DNA from: a virus
DNA: 28,291 bases
Virus record (IMG/VR): IMGVR_UViG_3300032296_000886
Coordinates: 1 to 28,291 of that record
Strand: one strand, 5' to 3'
Shown: positions 12,348 to 19,042 of the stretch, in pieces
How the letters are laid out: each line of letters begins with the position of its first letter
Numbering within the stretch: position 1 is the first letter of the stretch
Translations under genes and position numbers: made by a program
Notes under the pieces: model-generated
Databases searched by the model: none
What the model was told of the DNA's origin: nothing
Seen by the model: the letters and a program-made list of their open reading frames with translations, nothing else

Positions 12348-12977
12348 ATGGCAACAGTACGTTTTTCCAAAGAGTTGATCGACCGCATCGAGAAGGCAGC
12401 ACGTGCCAAGATGGAACCCGCAGTGAACCGGGTCAAGGAGCAGAAGCTCGACAACGCATGGGGTCAGAAGATTTACGACACCCTGTTCCTCGAAGACAAG
12501 CCGCTCATCGCACAAGTTCCTGCTGCATGGTTGCGTACCGTGGAGAACATCGAGATCAGCGAGGTCGGTGGCCGACACTGCGGTATGACCTTCACCTTCG
12601 CAACGCCGCAGCCGTGGCCGTACCAGTTCCCCGATACTGAACTGGCCCGCAAGCGTTCGTCCTATGGCGACAGCATCACCCTCAAGGAGCACCTTGTCTG
12701 GGGTGAGTTCCACGCTGAGGTGACTGCCTACCATCAACGTGTTCAGGAAGTAGCCAAGCGGCGCGATGAGTTCGTCGATATGGTCAAGAAGGTATGCAAC
12801 GCATACACCACACTGGCCCCGGCGCTCAAGGCATGGCCTCCCCTGTGGGAGTTGATCCCCGAGGACGTGAAGGACAAGCACCGTGAGATCAAGGTGCGTG
12901 AGAAGACCGAGGTGGTACTCGATGTTGACATCGGGAAACTTACTGCCCTGAGTACTGCTGCCAAGTTCGGACTGTGA
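12348..12977 (+). CDS. Conserved phage protein, possibly Nmad5-like
   Basis: A 209-residue protein with an AGGAG site before ATG 12348. It begins with a helical stretch (FSKELIDRIEKAARAKMEP) and has a strand-rich centre with MTFTFATPQPWPYQF. After a helical stretch comes NAYTTLAPALKAWPPLWELIP, the segment that matches the C-terminal part of the product of 7176-7658 and of Nmad5 proteins as I recall them. Nmad5 is predicted to work in phage nucleotide or nucleic acid modification. Family call is moderate at best; the gene itself is secure. Confidence 0.83.
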   Translation: MATVRFSKELIDRIEKAARAKMEPAVNRVKEQKLDNAWGQKIYDTLFLEDKPLIAQVPAAWLRTVENIEISEVGGRHCGMTFTFATPQPWPYQFPDTELARKRSSYGDSITLKEHLVWGEFHAEVTAYHQRVQEVAKRRDEFVDMVKKVCNAYTTLAPALKAWPPLWELIPEDVKDKHREIKVREKTEVVLDVDIGKLTALSTAAKFGL

Positions 12978-12979
12978 AT

Positions 12980-13396
12980 ATGAGACGACAAGTATTCATG
13001 CGCCCTGTGCCGATAGTTAATCGGAAGCAGCGCATCGACGATGAGAAGCGCCGAGAGTGGCTACGTGCCTTGCGCCGTTTCAAATACGGCATGAAGGTAC
13101 GTGCCAAGCTCGGTGTACTGCAAACCTACTGTGAACAAGTTGCAGCACAACGCAAGGGTAAACAAGTATGGGATGCACCCCAATGGGAGCACGACAGGTG
13201 GGTTACATTCCTGTACACTTGCATCAAGAACAATGAGTATCCACCGGAGCTACTCGAAGGGTTCGTGAAGACGGCAGAAGTGACGTTCTTGAATCCCAAG
13301 AAGCAGCCCACGGTGGAGATGACCATCGACGCAATGAACGAGGTATGCAAGCAGTTGAGTAGGCCGCTGCGTACCAAGTTCGGTGTGTTCATGTGA
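12980..13396 (+). CDS. Hypothetical basic protein
   Basis: A 138-residue protein starting MRRQVFMRPVPIVNRK. It is strongly basic in the first 55 residues, with a helical centre and a C-terminal helix (TVEMTIDAMNEVCKQL). The ATG at 12980 is 2 nt past the previous stop; a GTG at 12974 overlapping that stop is an alternative. The basic N-terminus suggests nucleic acid binding, though no motif is recognised. Confidence 0.76.
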   Translation: MRRQVFMRPVPIVNRKQRIDDEKRREWLRALRRFKYGMKVRAKLGVLQTYCEQVAAQRKGKQVWDAPQWEHDRWVTFLYTCIKNNEYPPELLEGFVKTAEVTFLNPKKQPTVEMTIDAMNEVCKQLSRPLRTKFGVFM

Positions 13397-13403
13397 GGTG
13401 ACA

Positions 13404-13901
13404 ATGGGCAACACGAAGAAGCCGCGCAAGAAGTACCGACCCAAGCCGGTACTACAGAACCCTGTGGGGTACGTGCTGGAGAGCATGGTACCGCTGCGTA
13501 ACCACGACTTCCCGCTGGTTGATCTCAAGATCAAGAACCACATGGCGATGACCATGCTGCTGCAAGGCAAGGCGAAGAAGGACGACATGGACAAGCTCAT
13601 CGCACTGAGCAACATGTCCGAGGCACTGTGGGAACTGGGGTTCGGCAAGGAGTACCAGAACGTCTGCATTGACGGGAGGTATGCGCTGCTGTCCATCATC
13701 AACCGAGCCACGCAACACGGACGCTTTACCCCGACAGGGCCTGAGATCACCATGCTCAACACACTGATGGAACTCCATGATGCACAGATGGAAGTCATCA
13801 CGGTGAAGGACATGGAGCGGGCACTGGAGGTGGTGAAGATGAAGCTGCGTCATGGACACGACACCATCAAGCTGCCGCCTGTACCGGAGCACTTGAAGTG
13901 A
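13404..13901 (+). CDS. Conserved hypothetical phage protein
   Basis: A 165-residue protein starting MGNTKKPRKKYRPKPV, with GAGGTGA before ATG 13404. A basic, unstructured N-terminus leads to a helical body of about 130 residues (MTMLLQGKAKKDDMDKLIAL ... VKDMERALEVVKMKL). I recall similar 'KKYRPKPV' proteins in other phages of proteobacteria, always without known function. The following 36-residue gene starts within its stop (GTGA). Confidence 0.82.
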   Translation: MGNTKKPRKKYRPKPVLQNPVGYVLESMVPLRNHDFPLVDLKIKNHMAMTMLLQGKAKKDDMDKLIALSNMSEALWELGFGKEYQNVCIDGRYALLSIINRATQHGRFTPTGPEITMLNTLMELHDAQMEVITVKDMERALEVVKMKLRHGHDTIKLPPVPEHLK

Positions 13902-14008
13902 ACCGCCGAGCACGACTACTGAACGCCCTGATCATCGCTGTCACGGTGGCATCGGTGGCCGTGCTCGTGATCAACATCATCCTGATAGCTACGTGGAGGT
14001 ACCCATGA
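13898..14008 (+). CDS. 36-residue single-pass membrane peptide
   Basis: Begins at a GTG that overlaps the stop of the previous gene (GTGA) and ends in an ATGA overlap with the next gene, so it fills the gap exactly. After a basic start (MNRRARLLNA, reading GTG as Met) it has a 22-residue hydrophobic helix (about 11-32, rich in Ile, Val, Leu, Ala) and a short tail ATWRYP. The Arg-rich N-terminus predicts N-in orientation. Function unknown. Perfect tiling and composition make it a credible gene. Confidence 0.62.
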   Translation: MNRRARLLNALIIAVTVASVAVLVINIILIATWRYP

Positions 14009-14250
14009 CGATGGAAGACGAACGCAACCTTGATCTCATGGTTGCTGAACTGGAGCAAGAGAACAAACTGATGAGAGCACGAAATGACAGACTCGAACGA
14101 GAGAACGAAGAACTCCGAGACGAGAACGCCCGATTCAAAGTCACACTGGAACGCATCATTGCCGTATCCCAGTTGGCCTTTCGGGACGGTAGACCCGAAA
14201 GAGTTAGAGAAGTGGGGCCGTCGAAACAAACCCGCTACTCCGAAGATTGA
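14005..14250 (+). CDS. Coiled-coil protein (possible frameshifted C-terminus)
   Basis: An 81-residue protein starting MTMEDERNLDLMV, with GGAGG before ATG 14005. Residues 10-55 form a clear heptad coiled coil (LEQENKLMRARNDRLEREN). After SQLAF the reading frame ends in a basic, unconvincing tail. The +1 frame instead continues as WPFGTVDPKELEKWG and further to a stop at 14275, 10 nt before the next gene, and looks much more protein-like. The product may therefore be longer by frameshift, or the sequence may hold an indel here. The role is unknown; coiled-coil proteins with basic ends may bind DNA or another phage protein. Confidence 0.7.
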   Translation: MTMEDERNLDLMVAELEQENKLMRARNDRLERENEELRDENARFKVTLERIIAVSQLAFRDGRPERVREVGPSKQTRYSED

Positions 14251-14285
14251 AGACTACGAACCCGCACCATTCTGAAAGGAACACC

Positions 14286-14756
14286 ATGAGCAAGATCACT
14301 AAGAAGCAGCAAGTCATCAACTGGTTTCTCAAGCACCCACTGGCTACGCCCAAGGTCGTGTCCGAGAAGTTCAAGATGGCGATGCCCGCTGTGTACACGC
14401 TGCGCAAGCAAGCTCTGAAGCAGGCGCAAGAGAGCAACGCTGCTGAGATGCTCGGCCCGCAGATCGACGAAGTATCTGCAACACACATCCCTGAAGTTGT
14501 TGTAGAGAAAGGCTGGGTCGATTCCCACCGGGCCAATGACCGCCAAGTGGGGGGAGATCACTACAAGTCGATGGGTGTGCAGCCGTGGGATGTCGTGGAC
14601 TCATGGCCCCGTGAGCAACGCATTGGCTACTACCGTGGCGGTGCGCTGAAGTACATCATGCGGATGGGCAGCAAGGACGAGTCCCCGATGGAGGTTGCCA
14701 AGGGGCAGCACTACATCCAGAAGCTGCTGGAGGTTCTCAATGAGCAACCCGAATAG
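14286..14756 (+). CDS. DUF3310 protein with N-terminal HTH (T7 gp1.7-like domain)
   Basis: A 156-residue protein with AAAGGA before ATG 14286. Residues about 5-45 form a helix-turn-helix (QVINWFLKHPLATPKVVSEK). The C-terminal half is a DUF3310 domain, recognisable from QVGGDHYKSMGVQPWDVVD and the later YYRGGALKYIMRMGSK and GQHYIQKLLE. DUF3310 includes phage T7 gene 1.7, a nucleotide kinase, so a role in nucleotide supply is likely. The added HTH is notable because T7 gp1.7 itself is not known to me to carry one; it may link the protein to DNA or to regulation. The next gene starts 17 nt before its end. Confidence 0.85.
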   Translation: MSKITKKQQVINWFLKHPLATPKVVSEKFKMAMPAVYTLRKQALKQAQESNAAEMLGPQIDEVSATHIPEVVVEKGWVDSHRANDRQVGGDHYKSMGVQPWDVVDSWPREQRIGYYRGGALKYIMRMGSKDESPMEVAKGQHYIQKLLEVLNEQPE

Positions 14757-14976
14757 TCTCACTGTCACGATGCCCAACCATGCCGGGACGGTCAGTCTCG
14801 CAAGTGGGTCAGCCATCACTCGTAACACCCTCCGGGTGGGCGACATCGAACTGAGCGAGGAGTTCATGGCCCGCATAGAGGCAGCAGTGGAGTTCATCGA
14901 GCGGTTCGCTGCTGAGAACGATGAAGCCCGCGCTGTGTGGACTGCCATCAAAACAAAGAAAAGGATACTGAAATGA
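14740..14976 (+). CDS. Hypothetical protein
   Basis: A 78-residue protein starting MSNPNSLTVTMPNHAG, with a perfect GGAGG site inside the upstream gene that decides the start at 14740. The N-terminal half is strand-like and the C-terminal half a charged helix (EFMARIEAAVEFIERFAAEN). It overlaps the next gene by ATGA. No family recognised. Confidence 0.77.
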   Translation: MSNPNSLTVTMPNHAGTVSLASGSAITRNTLRVGDIELSEEFMARIEAAVEFIERFAAENDEARAVWTAIKTKKRILK

Positions 14977-15335
14977 AGACACATACGTTTACCGATGAGG
15001 ACTTCGCCAAGTTCAAAGCAAAGGCCGAGGAACTGATCAACGCCTTCGGTCTGCACGAGTGGCACATCACCATCTCCCACGAACAGATTGGAGATCGTGT
15101 GGCCGCGCAGACTCAGTGCAACCACGTAGCTCGTCACGCATCCATCCGGCTGACCAAGCAGAACGAAGGCGACTTCGGTATCGAGTGGAACCCCGAGCGA
15201 TTGGCCTTGCATGAGGTCTTGCACCTGCTGATGTGGGACTTCTGCGAGACGACGGCGAAGCTGGCCGACGTGACCCACCCACTGGTTGTCGCACAGGAAC
15301 ATGCTGTGCTGCACCGTCTGATGAGGGTACTGTGA
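14973..15335 (+). CDS. HExxH zinc metallopeptidase-like protein
   Basis: A 120-residue protein with His80-Glu81-x-x-His84 in ERLALHEVLHLLMWD, a classic zinc-peptidase helix. Further His and Glu residues (AQEHAVLHRL near the end) could give the third ligand. Size and layout (helix, strands, active-site helix, last helix) suit a minimal SprT-like or minigluzincin fold. ATG 14973 overlaps the previous stop, and the stop overlaps the next start (TGATG). It could process a phage or host protein on DNA. Substrate and activity cannot be read from sequence. Confidence 0.82.
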   Translation: MKTHTFTDEDFAKFKAKAEELINAFGLHEWHITISHEQIGDRVAAQTQCNHVARHASIRLTKQNEGDFGIEWNPERLALHEVLHLLMWDFCETTAKLADVTHPLVVAQEHAVLHRLMRVL

Positions 15336-15595
15336 TGATCACCATACAGACAGTAAGTGTCAGTGCCTACGCACCGAGCGGACGCAACATCGACATCCTC
15401 GACCCGAGTGCGGTGCAGCAGAACTTCAGCAACATCCAGACGGAGTTCTATCAGACCGAGGAGCGCCACAACAAGCTGGACAAACGCATGACGGAACTGG
15501 AGTCGTTCACCCACTGGGTGGCGAAGAACCATCCGCATGTCATCCATGAATACGTTGTCAGCAATGCAGCGAAAGAAAAGATCGGAGTGGCATGA
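15335..15595 (+). CDS. Hypothetical coiled-coil protein before the DNA polymerase
   Basis: An 86-residue protein starting MITIQTVSVSAYAPSG. A strand-rich N-terminal third is followed by a helix with heptad character (NFSNIQTEFYQTEERHNKLD and on to about residue 65). It overlaps both neighbours (TGATG with the HExxH gene, ATGA with the polymerase), so it is coupled to polymerase translation. It could be a polymerase accessory, but no motif supports this. Confidence 0.75.
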   Translation: MITIQTVSVSAYAPSGRNIDILDPSAVQQNFSNIQTEFYQTEERHNKLDKRMTELESFTHWVAKNHPHVIHEYVVSNAAKEKIGVA

Positions 15596-17481
15596 TGGCA
15601 ATGGACATCGTAACCATCGACTTTGAAACCTACTACGACAAGGACTACAGCCTGTCGAAGATGACCACGGAGCAGTATGTTCGCAGCCCCCTGTTCGAGA
15701 TCATCGGTGTCGGTATCAAGGTCAACGACTACCCCACGGACTGGTACTCCGGTGACAACCCCGGCAAGTTCCTCAAGTCTCTTGACTACAGCAAGCGGGC
15801 AATCCTATGCCACAACACTGCGTTCGATGGTGCCATCCTGTCGTGGCTGTTCGGTATCCGTCCGAGGCTCTGGTTGGACACGCTCAGTATGGCTCGACCG
15901 CTGCACAACGTCACTGTCGGTGGCTCACTCGCCAAGCTGGTGACGTACTACGGGCTGGGCAAGAAGGGCGACGAGGTGGTGGCTGCGCTGGGCAAGCGCA
16001 AGGCTGACTTCACCGAGCCTGACCTCGCTCAGTACGGGCAGTACTGCATTAACGATGTGAACCTGACCAAGCAACTGTTCGACAAGATGAAGGTGGGCTT
16101 CCCATCCAGCGAGTTGTTGATCATTGACCAGACGCTGCGCATGTACACCGAGCCGACCATCGAACTGGACGTGCCGCTGCTGGAGAAGCACCTCGAAGAA
16201 GTGAAGACCCGCAAGCGCACACTGATGGCTGATCTGGGCCACGGCATGGGCGGTGAGCAGGCGGTGCAGGACATGCTCATGTCCAACGACAAGTTCGCCA
16301 ACTACCTCAAGTCGCTGGGTGTGGAGCCTCCGACCAAGACCAGTCTCAAGACAGGCAAGGAGTCGTGGGCGTTCGCCAAGACCGACAAGGGTATGACCGA
16401 CTTGCTGGAACATGCTGATGAGAGAGTGCAGGCCGCTGTGTCCGCTCGCCTCGGTGTGAAGTCCACGCTGGAGGAGACACGCACCGAAGCCCTCATCGGC
16501 GTGGCAGGGCGTGGCCGACTGCCCATCATGCTCAACTACTACGGCGCACACACTGGGCGCTTCAGTGGCGGCGACAAGCTCAACCTTCAGAACCTGCCAA
16601 GTCGTGGCAACACCACGATCAGACGGGCACTCAAGGCACCCGAAGGGCAGATGCTCATCTCCTGTGACTCGTCGCAGATCGAGGCACGTACTGTGGCATG
16701 GGTGGCAGGGCAGGACGATCTGGTGCAGGCGTTCCGTGACAAGCGGGATGTGTACTCCGAGTTCGCCTCTGAGGTCTACGGTCGCACCATCACCAAGGCT
16801 GACAAGGTGGAGCGGTTCGTCGGCAAGACCTGTGTGCTTGGGCTGGGCTACGGCATGGGCGCTGAGAAGTTCCGGCGCACACTGGAGATCGGGCAGGGCG
16901 GGATCAGCGTCAAGATCGACATCAACGAAGCCGAGCGGATCGTTCGACTGTACCGCCAGAAGAACTGGAAGATCGTGCAGTTTTGGCAGAAGTGCGGCAA
17001 CGCACTGAGAGACATGTTGTACGGTGGCACCAACGCCCTGCACCCGCAGGTTCACTACGACAAGAAGGGCATCCGCTTGCCCAACGGGTTCTACATCCAG
17101 TACCCGGCGCTGCGCGAGACTGCCAACGGGTTCATGTACATCTCGGATGCCCGCACCTACCAGAAGGCGCTCAAGGATCGAGTGCTCACTGGCGCACCAC
17201 CTGACGACATCGCATGGACGAAGGTGTACGGCGGCAAGGTGACGGAGAACATCGTGCAAGCTCTTGCTGCATTGGTGATCCGTGAGCAGATGGCCGCAGT
17301 CGGGATGCACTTCAAGGTGGCCTTCCAAGTCCACGACGAGATCATCATCGCTGTGCCCGAGGACAACGCACTGGCTGATCAAGCCAAGCTCGAAGCCCTC
17401 ATGTCCACCGCCCCCAAGTGGGCACCCGACCTCCCGGTTGCGTGTGAGTCCGGTGTGGCTGCGAACTATGGAGACACGTGA
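15592..17481 (+). CDS. Family A DNA polymerase with 3'-5' exonuclease
   Basis: A 629-residue replicative polymerase. The proofreading domain shows Asp10 and Glu12 (IDFETYYD), Asp79 (CHNTAFD) and Tyr151-x3-Asp155 (YCIND). The polymerase domain shows motif A with Asp359 (CDSSQIEAR), motif B Arg408-x3-Lys412-x3-Leu416-x3-Tyr420-Gly and motif C His581-Asp582-Glu583 (QVHDE). There is no 5'-3' exonuclease domain. Leu416 aligns with E. coli Pol I Phe762; Leu there is common in environmental phages and has been linked to slower, more accurate synthesis. It extends chains primed by the prim-pol encoded at 22795. The start at 15592 overlaps the previous stop by ATGA. Confidence 0.96.
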   Translation: MMAMDIVTIDFETYYDKDYSLSKMTTEQYVRSPLFEIIGVGIKVNDYPTDWYSGDNPGKFLKSLDYSKRAILCHNTAFDGAILSWLFGIRPRLWLDTLSMARPLHNVTVGGSLAKLVTYYGLGKKGDEVVAALGKRKADFTEPDLAQYGQYCINDVNLTKQLFDKMKVGFPSSELLIIDQTLRMYTEPTIELDVPLLEKHLEEVKTRKRTLMADLGHGMGGEQAVQDMLMSNDKFANYLKSLGVEPPTKTSLKTGKESWAFAKTDKGMTDLLEHADERVQAAVSARLGVKSTLEETRTEALIGVAGRGRLPIMLNYYGAHTGRFSGGDKLNLQNLPSRGNTTIRRALKAPEGQMLISCDSSQIEARTVAWVAGQDDLVQAFRDKRDVYSEFASEVYGRTITKADKVERFVGKTCVLGLGYGMGAEKFRRTLEIGQGGISVKIDINEAERIVRLYRQKNWKIVQFWQKCGNALRDMLYGGTNALHPQVHYDKKGIRLPNGFYIQYPALRETANGFMYISDARTYQKALKDRVLTGAPPDDIAWTKVYGGKVTENIVQALAALVIREQMAAVGMHFKVAFQVHDEIIIAVPEDNALADQAKLEALMSTAPKWAPDLPVACESGVAANYGDT

Positions 17482-17729
17482 TGAACGAAGCCAAAGAATA
17501 TGCTGCCATCATCGACGAGCAAGGCGCGGTCAGTCTGATCACTGACCTCAACACCATTCGCTACGGCCACGACGGAACCTTCTACTGGTACGAAACCCCC
17601 GACGGCGTGCGAGGACGCAGCTTGACACGTGGAAAGATGTTGGCCGCACTCAGTGCGGTGCGTATCCACCACCCCGGCATCAAACTGCAACTCGTAGGCA
17701 AGCTCCCCAAACGCAAGGAAAAGAAATGA
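17481..17729 (+). CDS. Hypothetical protein after the polymerase
   Basis: An 82-residue protein starting MNEAKEYAAIIDEQGAV, with beta strands around YGHDGTFYWYETPDGVRGR and a strongly basic C-terminus (GKLPKRKEKK). The ATG at 17481 overlaps the polymerase stop (TGATG) and has a GGAG site. The basic tail suggests nucleic acid contact. No family recognised. Confidence 0.75.
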   Translation: MNEAKEYAAIIDEQGAVSLITDLNTIRYGHDGTFYWYETPDGVRGRSLTRGKMLAALSAVRIHHPGIKLQLVGKLPKRKEKK

Positions 17730-17953
17730 CTATCGCTGAGATCAAGCGCGAACCGCGCAACCAAGACGCCCTCCAACTGCTGGAGGCTGTGACCCAACAG
17801 ATCAAGGACAGCCCCAACACCACCGAGGTGTTCCTGCTTGCCAAGATCGACGGCAACTACCACCGCTTCTCATCGGGCATCGAAGACCTGATGCAACTGG
17901 TGGCGACGCTGGAGTTGGCAAAGTTCGACGCCCTGCAACGGATGGCTGGTTGA
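17726..17953 (+). CDS. Hypothetical protein
   Basis: A 75-residue protein starting MTIAEIKREPRNQDALQ, with AAGGAA before the ATG that overlaps the previous stop (ATGA). Helix-strand-helix pattern (LLEAVTQQIKD, VFLLAKIDGNYHRF, LMQLVATLELAKFDALQ). No family recognised. Its stop lies in the -35 box of the promoter below. Confidence 0.75.
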   Translation: MTIAEIKREPRNQDALQLLEAVTQQIKDSPNTTEVFLLAKIDGNYHRFSSGIEDLMQLVATLELAKFDALQRMAG

Positions 17954-17977
17954 CAGGCGGCTGTGGTGGAGTACACT
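17950..17977 (+). promoter_or_regulatory. Internal sigma70-like promoter before the nuclease genes
   Basis: TTGACA (17950-17955), 16 bp, TACACT (17972-17977). It lies at one of the few gaps in the early run (17954-18031). A stem CGCAGG/CCTGCG (18003-18008, 18014-18019) follows in the leader, just ahead of the nuclease start codon. Confidence 0.5.
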
Positions 17978-18031
17978 GAGGCTTCCAACTTTACAAATTC
18001 CTCGCAGGTAGTCCCTGCGGGGCACACTGCC

Positions 18032-18688
18032 ATGCGTCTGAGCCACTCCTACTCGTCGATCAAGCTGTTCGAGAATTGCCCGCTGCGGTACTACCGCCAG
18101 CGGATTAAGAAGGACGTGGTGGACGAGGGTGGCGAAGCATCCAAGTACGGTGAACGTATCCATGCGTTCCTTGAAGCCCGACTGAAAGGGTCGGGATTGA
18201 ACGCAGAGACGGCGCAGTACGAACCCCTCTGCGCATCGGTGGAGCGCATCGCCAAGCAGGGCACCCTGCACATCGAGCATGAACTGGTGCTGAACGAGAA
18301 CCTTACACCAACAGGTTGGTGGGATGCTGACGCATGGCTGCGCAGCAAACTTGACGTTCTCGTAATTGTCGGCAACGACGCAGTGGTCATGGACTGGAAG
18401 ACGGGCAAGCGCAACGCCGACCAGTTCCAGATGCAGATGTTTGCAGCGCAGGTGTTCAAGCACTTCCCCGAGGTGCAGCGCGTCAAGACTTCCCTCGTGT
18501 GGCTCAAGACGATGGAGATGGACACCAACCAGTACAACCGCCTCGACATGAACGCGATCTGGGCTGAGGTGATGAAGCGCATCCAGCGCATCCACGACGC
18601 CTACGACCACGGCAACTGGCCTGCCCGCCCCTCTGGGCTGTGCCGCTTCTGCCCCTGCCGTCACGACTGTGATTACGCTAGGGTTTAA
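18032..18688 (+). CDS. PD-(D/E)XK exonuclease, Cas4/RecB-like with Fe-S cysteines
   Basis: A 218-residue nuclease. The start at ATG 18032 (MRLSHSYSSIKLFENCPLRY) is preferred over an upstream GTG because this 'hSxS-L-C' opening is where the family begins. The core shows His44, Asp108 (KLDVL), Asp121-x-Lys123 (MDWKTGK) and Gln132/134 (motif of the RecB nuclease family). Cysteines 16, 204, 207 and 213 give the C...C-x2-C-x5-C pattern that holds a 4Fe-4S cluster in Cas4 and AddB. It probably degrades host DNA or trims DNA ends in recombination, with the helicase and VRR nuclease next door. There is no CRISPR context. Confidence 0.9.
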   Translation: MRLSHSYSSIKLFENCPLRYYRQRIKKDVVDEGGEASKYGERIHAFLEARLKGSGLNAETAQYEPLCASVERIAKQGTLHIEHELVLNENLTPTGWWDADAWLRSKLDVLVIVGNDAVVMDWKTGKRNADQFQMQMFAAQVFKHFPEVQRVKTSLVWLKTMEMDTNQYNRLDMNAIWAEVMKRIQRIHDAYDHGNWPARPSGLCRFCPCRHDCDYARV

Positions 18689-18729
18689 CCTTACACAAAA
18701 TACTTGACAAGTCTGTAAAGGAGAGTATG

Positions 18730-19038
18730 ATGAGTGCCATGACACCCGAAGGCAAGATCAAAAAGAAGCTGGTCGAGATGCTGAAGAACGAGAAGGTCTG
18801 GTACTTCTTCCCCGCTGCCAATGGCATGGGCAAGGCCGGAATCCCTGACGTGATCTGCATCGTCGAAGGCCAGTTCGTCGGGATCGAATGTAAAGCGGAT
18901 GAAACGAAGAAGCCGACCACGCTGCAACTGATGTGCGCCAAGGACATCCGGGCAGCAGGTGGCTACTGGTTCCTCGTCTACGACGATTATTCAATCGCGG
19001 ATGTGGAGAAGTGGATTCAAACATGGAAGAACAGGTGA
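18730..19038 (+). CDS. VRR-NUC domain nuclease
   Basis: A 102-residue single-domain nuclease. The AAAGGAG site (18717-18723) favours ATG 18730 over 18727 (spacing 6 against 3). Motifs are GKAGIPDVICI with Asp40 and FVGIECKAD with Glu53-x-Lys55, the VRR-NUC (PD-(D/E)XK-type) active site. Stand-alone phage VRR-NUC proteins cut branched DNA such as Holliday junctions and may replace T7 endonuclease I, resolving replication intermediates before packaging. It sits between the Cas4-like nuclease and the SNF2 helicase, 4 nt before the latter's ATG. Confidence 0.9.
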   Translation: MSAMTPEGKIKKKLVEMLKNEKVWYFFPAANGMGKAGIPDVICIVEGQFVGIECKADETKKPTTLQLMCAKDIRAAGGYWFLVYDDYSIADVEKWIQTWKNR

Positions 19039-19042
19039 CAAC

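Noticed and set aside
15925-17382. Minus-strand ORF (485 codons) opposite the DNA polymerase
   Set aside because: It is an antisense shadow of the polymerase gene with biased composition and no motif.
18959-19042. Upstream extension of the SNF2 helicase start
   Set aside because: The extra 28 residues overlap the VRR-NUC gene out of frame and lack a ribosome site; the ATG at 19043 follows an AGGTGA site and gives the natural start.
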